Origin: Dehalococcoidia bacterium
GTDB lineage: Bacteria > Chloroflexota > Dehalococcoidia > Lucifugimonadales > Lucifugimonadaceae
Assembly (NCBI GenBank): GCA_012270805.1
Contig: JAAXHR010000061.1
Coordinates: 1-11,544 of the forward strand
Direction of reading: 5' to 3'
Length of the DNA stretch: 11,544 nucleotides
The translations under genes and the position numbers were made by a program. A model generated the notes under the pieces. That model was not told the origin of the DNA. It saw only the letters and a program-made list of their open reading frames with translations, and made no database searches. Shown here piece by piece: positions 6,254-11,544 of this stretch. How positions within the stretch are numbered: position 1 is the first letter of the stretch; each line of letters starts with the position of its first letter.

Positions 6254-7489
6254 CTAGCGCAGAGGTGCTGCGTAGATTTGGCCGCCTTTGGGGCAGTCAC
6301 TGCAAGGGGCGTCTGCCCACAGGGCGTTGCGGCCGCCTTCTCGCGGGAGGTCGATGCCGTCCGGGCCGAGGTTGCGGTCGTAGATTTCGCCGTAGTTGCC
6401 GACGGCATTGATGACGTCTTGCATAAAGGTCTCGGACAACCCAAGCGTCTCTTGACCGATCGTGCCTTCGGTACCGAGGAGTCTCTTGGCTTTAACGTCG
6501 TCGCCATCAGCTACTTGGCTAACGTTGTCACTGTTGATGCCGTAGGCTTCGGCGTAGATCAAGCCAGACATGACGGTCTTCACGATGTCGAACCACTGTT
6601 CGTCGCCGTGGGGCACAACCGGGCCGAGCGGCTCTTCGGAGATGGTCTCCGGGAGGATCACGTGCTCTTGCGGATTCGGCAACGCGGTGCGAAGCGCGGC
6701 GAGTTGCGAGCGGTCGTTGGTGAAGACGTCGCAAGCACCGGACTTGTAGGAGTCAAGAACCACGTCAGTGTCCTCAAAGACCTGCGGGTTGTATTCGAGG
6801 TTGTTTTGACGGAAGAAGTCGGCCATGTTGAGCTCCGTGGTGGTACCGCTAGTGACACATACTGCGGCGCCGCCGAGTTCGTAAGCTGATGTTACGCCGA
6901 GGTCTGCGGGGACCATGAAGCCTTGTCCGTCGTAGAACATGGTCTGGGCATAGTTGCCCCACTGAGCGTCTCGGCTGGTGGTCCAGGTGACGGTTCGGAC
7001 GAGGAGGTCGACTTCGCCGGACTGGATGGTCGGGCCACGTTCAGCGGCGGTGATGTACTGGATCTCGATCGCTTCGGGGTCGTTGAGGACGGCGGTAGCG
7101 ACTGCGCGGCAGAGGTCGATGTCGAAGCCGACATTTCGGCCGGAGTCGTCGAGTGCGCCGTATCCAGGGACGTCGTTACGGCTTGCGCAGATGAGGTGAC
7201 CTCGGTCTTGTACCTGAGCAAGTCGGCCGCCGGTGTCTTCCATTGCCATCATGGCCTCGTCGGCCATCATTTTGGCTTCATCGGCCGCGCTTTCGGCATC
7301 GTCGGCGCGGGCTTCTGCGGCATCGGCGCGGGAGTTGGCGTCGTTGAGCGCGGATTGTGCGGCGGAAGCTGTCGCTTGGGCGTTCTGGAGATCGGCGTCT
7401 GTAGGTCCCGAGTCGTCGGTGCAGGCACTGAATGCGACAGCGAAAACCGACACCATGGCCAGCATCGCGATTAGCAGTTTGGTTTTCAT
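6254..7489 (-). CDS. aapJ: Lipoprotein amino acid-binding protein AapJ/BztA, copy next to the permeases, with coiled spacer and CxxC
   Basis: It captures polar amino acids outside the cell and delivers them to AapQM. The 411-residue product starts with a lipoprotein signal, MKTKLLIAMLAMV...AFSAC, with the lipid-modified cysteine at 23. Residues 24-94 are an Ala/Asp/Glu-rich, helix-forming spacer. The binding domain (95-411) carries the AapJ signatures GFDIDLCRAV (121-130), IQSGEVDLL (155-163), MFYDGQGFMV (184-193), CVTSGTTTELNMADF (211-225), RLLGTEGTIGQ (336-346), VGNYGEIYDRN (363-373) and the end GGQIYAAPLR. Cysteine pairs C101/C127 and C211/C253 match family positions. An extra CSDC (396-399) near the C-terminus is absent from its neighbour copy. 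The ATG at 7489 has AAAGAGGA upstream; a 19-residue extension to 7546 is possible but would spoil the signal peptide. It is followed by a strong hairpin terminator. Confidence 0.95.
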   Translation of the reverse strand: MKTKLLIAMLAMVSVFAVAFSACTDDSGPTDADLQNAQATASAAQSALNDANSRADAAEARADDAESAADEAKMMADEAMMAMEDTGGRLAQVQDRGHLICASRNDVPGYGALDDSGRNVGFDIDLCRAVATAVLNDPEAIEIQYITAAERGPTIQSGEVDLLVRTVTWTTSRDAQWGNYAQTMFYDGQGFMVPADLGVTSAYELGGAAVCVTSGTTTELNMADFFRQNNLEYNPQVFEDTDVVLDSYKSGACDVFTNDRSQLAALRTALPNPQEHVILPETISEEPLGPVVPHGDEQWFDIVKTVMSGLIYAEAYGINSDNVSQVADGDDVKAKRLLGTEGTIGQETLGLSETFMQDVINAVGNYGEIYDRNLGPDGIDLPREGGRNALWADAPCSDCPKGGQIYAAPLR

Positions 7490-7523
7490 TTGAGTATTCG
7501 TCCTCTTTCGTATGGCTTGTTCA

Positions 7524-7539
7524 TGAGATAAGGATCTCA
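7524..7539. promoter_or_regulatory. Inverted repeat in the leader of the first aapJ copy
   Basis: TGAGAT and ATCTCA form perfect 6-base arms around AAGG, 35 bases upstream of the ATG at 7489. Its position between the possible promoter and the ribosome binding site would suit an operator or a leader hairpin. It is short enough to occur by chance. Confidence 0.25.
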
Positions 7540-7567
7540 AAAACATATCGATACACGCATGTAATCA

Positions 7568-7594
7568 ATTTTACGCCATCTGCAACGTTGTCAT
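7568..7594 (-). promoter_or_regulatory. Possible sigma70-type promoter for the first aapJ copy
   Basis: On the minus strand ATGACA (7594-7589) and TAAAAT (7573-7568) each match the -35 and -10 consensus at five of six positions. They are separated by 15 bases, shorter than the preferred 17. The site lies in the 216-base gap between the two binding-protein genes, which otherwise holds no gene. It would give the permease-proximal copy its own transcript. Weak evidence. Confidence 0.25.
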
Positions 7595-7705
7595 AGCGTA
7601 GGTTCGCAATTCAGGTTGGTGGCAAATACGTCAGTTTGGGGTAACGCAAGCGGAATCGCAGAAATGATACAAAGTCACGTGTGCGGCGAATCTCGGGAGA
7701 TCACG

Positions 7706-8848
7706 CTAGCGCAACGGCGGTGCGTAGATCTGGCCGCCGTTGATCCATAAGTCGTTGCGGCCCTGTCGGGGAAGTCCGATGCCTTGTGCGCCTAGGTTGC
7801 GTTCATATATTTCCCCGTAGTTCCCAACTTGCTTTATGACTTCTTGCATGAACGTCTTTTCGAGCCCGAGCGCCTCTTGTCCGAAGTCGCCTTCGGTGCC
7901 TAGCAATCTCTTGATTTTGATGTTTTGTCCGGATGCCATATCGTCGACGTTTGTGCTGTCGATGCCGTAAGCTTCGGCGTAGATCAGACCGGCCATGACG
8001 ATTTTGACGATGTCGAACCAGGCATCGTCGCCGTGGGGTACCAAGGGTGTTAAAGGTTCTTCAGAGATGATTTCGGGGAGGATGAGATGGTCATCGGGGC
8101 TGTCGAACTCTTCGAGATATGCGGCGAGAATGGATCGGTCGGTTGTGATGGCGTCGCACTGCCCCGCCCGATACGCGTCTAGAGTGGTATCGTCTTGTTC
8201 GAAAACTGACGCCGTGATGCTCAAGTTGTATTGGCGGCTGAAATCGGCGAGGTTAAGTTCAGAAGTTGTGCCAGAGGTCACACAGACCGCGGCATCGCGC
8301 AACTCGGTTGCGGATTCGATTCCGAAGGACTTGGTAGTCATGAATCCTTGACCGTCGTAAAACATAACGGGTGCGAAGTTGCCCCAGTTAATGTCTCGGT
8401 TCGAGGTCCAAGTAGTTGTCATGTTCAGAAGATCGATTTCGCCCGACTGTAGTGAGGGTCCGCGCGCCGCGAGATCGATGAATCGAAAGTCAACAGCATT
8501 TCCATCGCCTAGGACGGCTACGGCTACGGCGCGACAGAGGTCTACGTCGAAACCGATGCTACTGCCTGCTTGGTCAAGGAAGTAGAAGCCAGGGGTGTCG
8601 TTTCCGGTGGCGCATACGAGGTCGCCGCGGTCTTTGATGGCGGCTAGACGGTCGGATGATCTTTCCGTAATCTCGGCGCGTGCGACCGCGTCGTCGCGCT
8701 CTGCGATGGCATCGTTGCGATCGATAATCGCAGCCTCTGCGGTAGCCTGGGCGCGTTCGAGTGCGATTTGGGTTGTGCCGCTATCAGATGTGCAGGCGGT
8801 GATTAGTCCCGCTGTGAGAATGAAGGTGATTAATGTTGCGGTTTTCAT
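7706..8848 (-). CDS. aapJ: Lipoprotein amino acid-binding protein AapJ/BztA, second tandem copy
   Basis: This 380-residue paralogue lies first in the cluster. It has a lipoprotein signal ending LITAC (cysteine 19), a shorter charged helical spacer (20-72, rich in Ala, Asp, Glu and Arg), and a full binding domain (73-380). That domain has GFDVDLCRAV (99-108), LQSGEIDLL (133-141), MFYDGQGFM (162-170), CVTSGTTSELNLADF (189-203), RLLGTEGDFGQ (314-324), VGNYGEIYERN (341-351) and the C-terminus GGQIYAPPLR. By eye well over half of the binding domain is identical to the neighbouring copy, so the pair arose by duplication and then diverged. Contact positions may differ, which would broaden the substrate range. 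ATG 8848 was chosen because it opens a canonical signal peptide; no clear ribosome binding site precedes it, and an in-frame TTG at 8866 is an alternative. Upstream lies the MazF relic. Confidence 0.94.
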   Translation of the reverse strand: MKTATLITFILTAGLITACTSDSGTTQIALERAQATAEAAIIDRNDAIAERDDAVARAEITERSSDRLAAIKDRGDLVCATGNDTPGFYFLDQAGSSIGFDVDLCRAVAVAVLGDGNAVDFRFIDLAARGPSLQSGEIDLLNMTTTWTSNRDINWGNFAPVMFYDGQGFMTTKSFGIESATELRDAAVCVTSGTTSELNLADFSRQYNLSITASVFEQDDTTLDAYRAGQCDAITTDRSILAAYLEEFDSPDDHLILPEIISEEPLTPLVPHGDDAWFDIVKIVMAGLIYAEAYGIDSTNVDDMASGQNIKIKRLLGTEGDFGQEALGLEKTFMQEVIKQVGNYGEIYERNLGAQGIGLPRQGRNDLWINGGQIYAPPLR

Positions 8849-8890
8849 CGCGTCATCGGTTGTCAATTGGTGCCGGCCCGGTTGAACGCT

Positions 8891-9088
8891 TTAGACGTAA
8901 AGAAACGTTTCGATTCGAGCGACGACCTCATCGACTACGTTATGTGAAGCAGTGCCGGCGTACCTAGCATAACGTGCGCGCCAATCGATGCTCTTGAGTT
9001 GGTCTGATAGCACTACTCCAGTGATGCCCGTGTCGCTTTGAACTGGGACTTCGAACCTATAACCGCCTAGGCGTGTCGAAATCGGAGG
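8891..9088 (-). pseudogene. 5'-truncated MazF/PemK-type mRNA interferase relic
   Basis: Residues translated from about 9088 down to the TAA at 8891 match the C-terminal 60% of MazF/PemK toxins. GGYRFEVPVQ corresponds to the family's G-Y-P-F-E-V strand, and GVVLSDQLKSIDWRAR corresponds to the segment that in E. coli MazF reads GVALADQVKSIAWRAR. A helical C-terminal tail follows. The N-terminal third, with the GDxxWVDFDP and RPAVVLSP elements needed for RNA cleavage, is missing; the DNA upstream is the end of the next gene. The frame does run back to an ATG at 9175, but that stretch is unlike MazF and overlaps the neighbouring coding sequence. No MazE-type antitoxin is visible. This is therefore a decayed toxin fragment, with no intact product expected. 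The remaining sequence of the 8849-9113 gap holds nothing else I recognise. Confidence 0.7.
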
Positions 9089-9113
9089 GCGCGGCTGAAA
9101 CGCCGTGTGCGGA

Positions 9114-9629
9114 TTAATCGGTGTAGATGACGTAGAGTCCGCAGGTCTCCAGGCGTTCGATGTCAGATCCCGCAAATCTGGCGGTTTCCTCGTCCGTCAC
9201 CCTGAGGTAACCGGTGTATGTACCGGTTTTGGCGTCGTAACGATCATCGTCGCTCAGATGCAAAGTAAAACTGCAATCTTCTTGGTTTTCCGATTCGAAA
9301 AAACTGAGGGAGTTATCGTCGTCGCTCACCGTTATTCGGATGAGGTCTGAATCTTTCAACACGTCTGCTGGAACGGTGAAATCGATATCGGGTTCGTTTC
9401 GGAATCCTTCAGGTGGTGAAACGGTGTACATCACGGTTCCGTTTTCGTCGATGTCGGTTACGTCGATGGTGGTGGCGTGTCCAATAGGCTCGAAGTGGTC
9501 AACCGCGCCTTGTGTCAGCACCAGTGAAACCAACAGTGCGGGGGCTAGTGCTATGAGAGGGAGGGCGGCGGCGGTGACGAGGACTTTGAACAGTCTGCGA
9601 GAGGGACTTGATTGGGATGTGGAATACAT
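9114..9629 (-). CDS. Hypothetical membrane-anchored protein with extracytoplasmic domain (171 aa)
   Basis: I do not recognise a family. The ATG at 9629 is preceded by a good GGAGG ribosome binding site 8 bases upstream, so the gene is likely real. Residues 1-13 are polar and basic and 14-40 form one hydrophobic membrane segment. The rest (41-171) is an acidic, beta-rich domain presumably outside the cell, with repeated Asp clusters (SDDDNS at 102-107, SDDDRYD at 126-132). There are two cysteines, C119 and C163, that could pair. The protein ends with RFAGSDIERLETCGLYVIYTD-type sequence (from R151). The same strand holds another single-pass protein just upstream (9747-10352) with a faintly similar C-terminal RFxG...ER...C pattern, so the two may be related in function. 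It ends 25 bases before the MazF relic. Confidence 0.75.
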   Translation of the reverse strand: MYSTSQSSPSRRLFKVLVTAAALPLIALAPALLVSLVLTQGAVDHFEPIGHATTIDVTDIDENGTVMYTVSPPEGFRNEPDIDFTVPADVLKDSDLIRITVSDDDNSLSFFESENQEDCSFTLHLSDDDRYDAKTGTYTGYLRVTDEETARFAGSDIERLETCGLYVIYTD

Positions 9630-9746
9630 TTCTATCGCCTCCGGATTTGTCGCTCCGAAACCTTACTTATGAGTTTACCAAGTCGGATTGGTGCGCGTAT
9701 TAAACGGTCTGGATCGCATTTCGAGTGACGCAACCGCATCTTAGAT

Positions 9747-10352
9747 CTAATTGGGAGGTCTGATCTTTAACCCGGATTGTTGGGCTGGTTGAGTGGGATC
9801 TTCCATGCGGATATGAGAACAAAGTTCTCGCTCTTCTTCAGTGCCATCGAAGCGATAGTGTGCCTCTTTTGTGGCCAGAAATGGAAATAGACGCGTCCAT
9901 GTCGGAGGCTGCCAATCGGGTTCGATTTCTGTGAAGAGAGTGGAACATTCTGGTGGCAGACCGAGATCGTTGAAGGTTGGAATTCTGCCATAACTTGCGT
10001 CGTAAGGGATGGTCCAGTCGATGCGCTCGAATTCTTCTGTGTTGCGAGACAGCAGTTCTTCGACGCATTCGTCGTACTGGTCTTTGGTACCCACCCAATC
10101 GTAAAGCATGAAAATCCTACTCTTGTCGTCGATTTCGACGCCAGTTTCGACGATGAAGGGGAAGCAGATTGCAGGTAGAGATTCGGAGGCACTGACGTGC
10201 TCGGAGGAGATGTGGGATAAGCGATATTCCCAGTAGGAAGTCGCTTTGGGAGTTTCATTGATTATGAAGATCGCCGCAGAACTGATAGCGGTGAATATGA
10301 CGATCGCAACGATGACACCGATGAGTCTCTTGAATGCTGAGGGATTTTGCAT
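9747..10352 (-). CDS. Hypothetical single-pass membrane protein with extracytoplasmic domain (201 aa)
   Basis: This is an unrecognised protein. A short basic N-terminus (MQNPSAFKR) leads into one membrane helix (about 10-32). The remaining 170 residues are hydrophilic and likely outside the cell, with four cysteines (C63, C96, C136, C178) that could form two disulfides. The domain is rich in aromatic residues and prolines (YWEYR at 40-44, DWVGTKDQYDE at 85-95, DWQPPTWTRLFPF at 146-158). The C-terminal YRFDGTEEERELCSH faintly resembles the end of the 171-residue neighbour. The start is uncertain: ATG 10352 is preferred over GTG 10358, and neither has a convincing ribosome binding site. The 117-base gap to the next gene shows no terminator that I can see, so the two could be co-transcribed. 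Confidence 0.7.
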   Translation of the reverse strand: MQNPSAFKRLIGVIVAIVIFTAISSAAIFIINETPKATSYWEYRLSHISSEHVSASESLPAICFPFIVETGVEIDDKSRIFMLYDWVGTKDQYDECVEELLSRNTEEFERIDWTIPYDASYGRIPTFNDLGLPPECSTLFTEIEPDWQPPTWTRLFPFLATKEAHYRFDGTEEERELCSHIRMEDPTQPAQQSGLKIRPPN

Positions 10353-10440
10353 CAACACATATACCCGAGCAAATATGAACTCTGGTTCAAAGTGTTAGCT
10401 CAGTCCCCAGAGAGCACCCCCTGCTGTCGTTTCACTCCCG

Positions 10441-10467
10441 CGTCCCCCTCGCTGCGCGAAGGGGACG
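10441..10467. repeat. Intergenic palindromic repeat (family A, copy 2)
   Basis: CGTCCCCCTCGC and GCGAAGGGGACG pair with one mismatch around a TGC loop. The core closely matches the hairpin at 3136-3160, including the CGCGTCCCCCT lead-in, so both are copies of one dispersed element. It sits between the aldolase stop (10485) and the start of the next gene, with no U-run on the minus strand. Confidence 0.65.
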
Positions 10468-10484
10468 ATTGTTCATGCATACCT

Positions 10485-11372
10485 CTATACAGGCATCGTC
10501 CGCCCGGTCTTGGCGCGGCCATAGTCGGCGATGTCTCTGGTCAGGGCGCCGATCATTTTGCAGCCAAGCCCATCGATGAGCTGATCCACCTGCTGCTCGT
10601 TGTTCATCTCTTCGTCTTGCCATGCGGCGTAGAAGGCGATGCCGTTGTTTTCCAACGCCTTCTTGACGATGTTGAGGGCGTTATCCATGAAGTCTGGGTA
10701 CGGTGGATCGTGGGCATCCGGGTCACCGAACGACATGCCCATGTCGCCGGGTCCCCACTCGGCGAAGGCGATGCCGGGAACCGCCGCGGTCTGCTCGGCG
10801 AATGGAAGGCAGTGGCGGTCTTCGATCTTGAGGCCCAGCATGAGTTCACCGTTTGGGTTCATAGGCCATGGGTCGGCGATTTGGACGTATTCCTTGGGGT
10901 CGACACCCCAGATGGCAGCGGGCTGGCGCTGCCCACCACCGCCGCGGATTCCCTCGGGGATTATGTCGCTGCCGATGGTTTGGAACGGGTAACGACACGC
11001 GGCGACGAACCATTTCGTTGCTTCTGGGTTGCGCACGTGGGTGTGGAGAAGACCATGAATGCCGGTGGTCAGTGCGTGTCGCATCTGCCAGGCGTTGTAC
11101 TGCACTTCTTCGGGCGAGTAGGCGCTGTGAGGCAGGGAAGTCACGACCGCCGGAGTGGGGTGACCGCTCGGAGTGGGACCACCGTCTTTGAGGCCCCTCA
11201 TGAACTGGTACAGACCTCCGATGTCGAAGTGATGATGTTCGAAATCGATCAGGACCATGTCGGCCCAAGTCTGAGCCATCTCACGTCCGGCGTCGTAAGA
11301 AAGTTCAGGTGTCGGGGTGTGGTAGAACGGCTGGCCCTGTTCGAGCAGTTCGATGCATTTGTTGATGCGCAT
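10485..11372 (-). CDS. HpcH/HpaI aldolase/citrate lyase family protein
   Basis: The family cleaves or forms carbon-carbon bonds of 2-oxo acids or acyl-CoA esters in the cytoplasm with a divalent metal ion. The 295 residues follow the TIM-barrel order of HpaI. WADMVLIDFEHHHFD (36-50) holds the catalytic EH pair (H46). TGIHGLLHTHVRNPEATKWFVAACRYP (103-129) matches the segment around the strand-4 V-N-x-x-E-A. LGLKIED (179-185) supplies the metal-ligand glutamate (E184), and EWGPGDMGMSFG (205-216) supplies the metal-ligand aspartate (D210). The arginine that in E. coli HpaI follows strand 3 (VVRP) is replaced by VVTSL (76-80), so this is a divergent subfamily and the substrate cannot be predicted. 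The ATG at 11372 has GAAGGAA upstream; an 18-residue extension to 11426 is less likely. No pathway partner is visible next to it. Confidence 0.9.
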   Translation of the reverse strand: MRINKCIELLEQGQPFYHTPTPELSYDAGREMAQTWADMVLIDFEHHHFDIGGLYQFMRGLKDGGPTPSGHPTPAVVTSLPHSAYSPEEVQYNAWQMRHALTTGIHGLLHTHVRNPEATKWFVAACRYPFQTIGSDIIPEGIRGGGGQRQPAAIWGVDPKEYVQIADPWPMNPNGELMLGLKIEDRHCLPFAEQTAAVPGIAFAEWGPGDMGMSFGDPDAHDPPYPDFMDNALNIVKKALENNGIAFYAAWQDEEMNNEQQVDQLIDGLGCKMIGALTRDIADYGRAKTGRTMPV

Positions 11373-11399
11373 GGTTACGGTTCCTTCGGTTGGCGATAA

Positions 11400-11416
11400 G
11401 CGACGCGATTCGTCGC
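11400..11416. promoter_or_regulatory. Small inverted repeat in the aldolase leader
   Basis: GCGACG and CGTCGC form perfect 6-base arms around CGATT, 27 bases upstream of the ATG at 11372. It could be an operator or a leader hairpin. I could not identify convincing -35 and -10 boxes in the 172 bases upstream of this gene. Confidence 0.25.
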
Positions 11417-11496
11417 GCGTTCCCATACTTTATCGGTAATTAGGAGATGCGGCGCGTTTAAGAGAAGGCGTGAGTTTAAGGGGCACCCTCACCCTG

Positions 11497-11521
11497 CCCC
11501 TCTCCCTTAAAGGGAGAGGGG
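11497..11521. repeat. Intergenic hairpin repeat (family B, copy 2)
   Basis: CCCCTCTCCCTT and AAGGGAGAGGGG are perfect inverted arms around a single A, preceded by CACCCTCACCCTG. It shares its CTCTCCC/GGGAGAG core and CCCTC lead-in with the hairpin at 6105-6123. It is upstream of the aldolase and could be a dispersed element or the terminator region of a gene beyond the window. There is no U-run on either side. Confidence 0.65.
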
Positions 11522-11544
11522 ATAAATGGCATTTGACTGGTAGG

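Noticed and set aside
6185..6889. 234-codon plus-strand open frame
   Set aside because: It is antisense to the AapJ gene and starts within the terminator hairpin region; the product is the mirrored codon pattern of the real gene.
10347..11399. 350-codon plus-strand open frame
   Set aside because: It is antisense to the aldolase, whose family motifs are clear on the minus strand. The plus-strand translation shows no domain and runs across the intergenic repeat.

Overview
This window looks like an accessory region from a moderately GC-rich bacterium, most likely a Chloroflexota of the SAR202 type. That placement is inference. It rests on solute-binding proteins that carry lipoprotein signals (the usual arrangement in one-membrane cells), a divergent HpcH/HpaI aldolase, and several dispersed GC-rich palindromes between genes. 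There is no rRNA, tRNA or CRISPR to anchor taxonomy.

Layout. At the left, the only plus-strand gene (1-1761) is the C-terminal part of an adenine-specific DNA methyltransferase; its S-adenosylmethionine-binding motif I is not in the window. It converges on a short minus-strand gene (1827-2123) that matches the C-terminal half of DUF2513 proteins and seems to have lost its N-terminus. Next comes a cluster of GCGGCA-type repeats in paired, 11-bp-spaced sites (2157-2228).

The core is a five-gene minus-strand cluster for a polar amino acid ABC transporter of the AapJQMP/BztABCD type. In transcription order it holds two lipoprotein solute-binding proteins (7706-8848 and 6254-7489), permeases AapQ (4820-5998) and AapM (3169-4809), and ATPase AapP (2237-3025). 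A strong intrinsic-terminator-like hairpin lies between the binding proteins and the permeases, which would leave the binding proteins in excess. Two architectural oddities stand out. AapM carries an inserted PPC-like beta-sandwich domain in an outside loop, and both binding proteins have a long Ala/Asp-rich helical spacer between the lipid anchor and the ligand-binding domain. A tall transporter with a matching long tether is a plausible reading.

Right of the transporter is a 5'-truncated relic of a MazF/PemK toxin (8891-9088). It is followed by two single-pass, secreted-domain proteins of unknown function (9114-9629 and 9747-10352) and an HpcH/HpaI-family aldolase (10485-11372). All lie on the minus strand. 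The transporter is thus bracketed by two 5'-truncated gene fragments (DUF2513-like and MazF-like), which suggests past rearrangement at both ends. No intergenic gap exceeds 300 bases.
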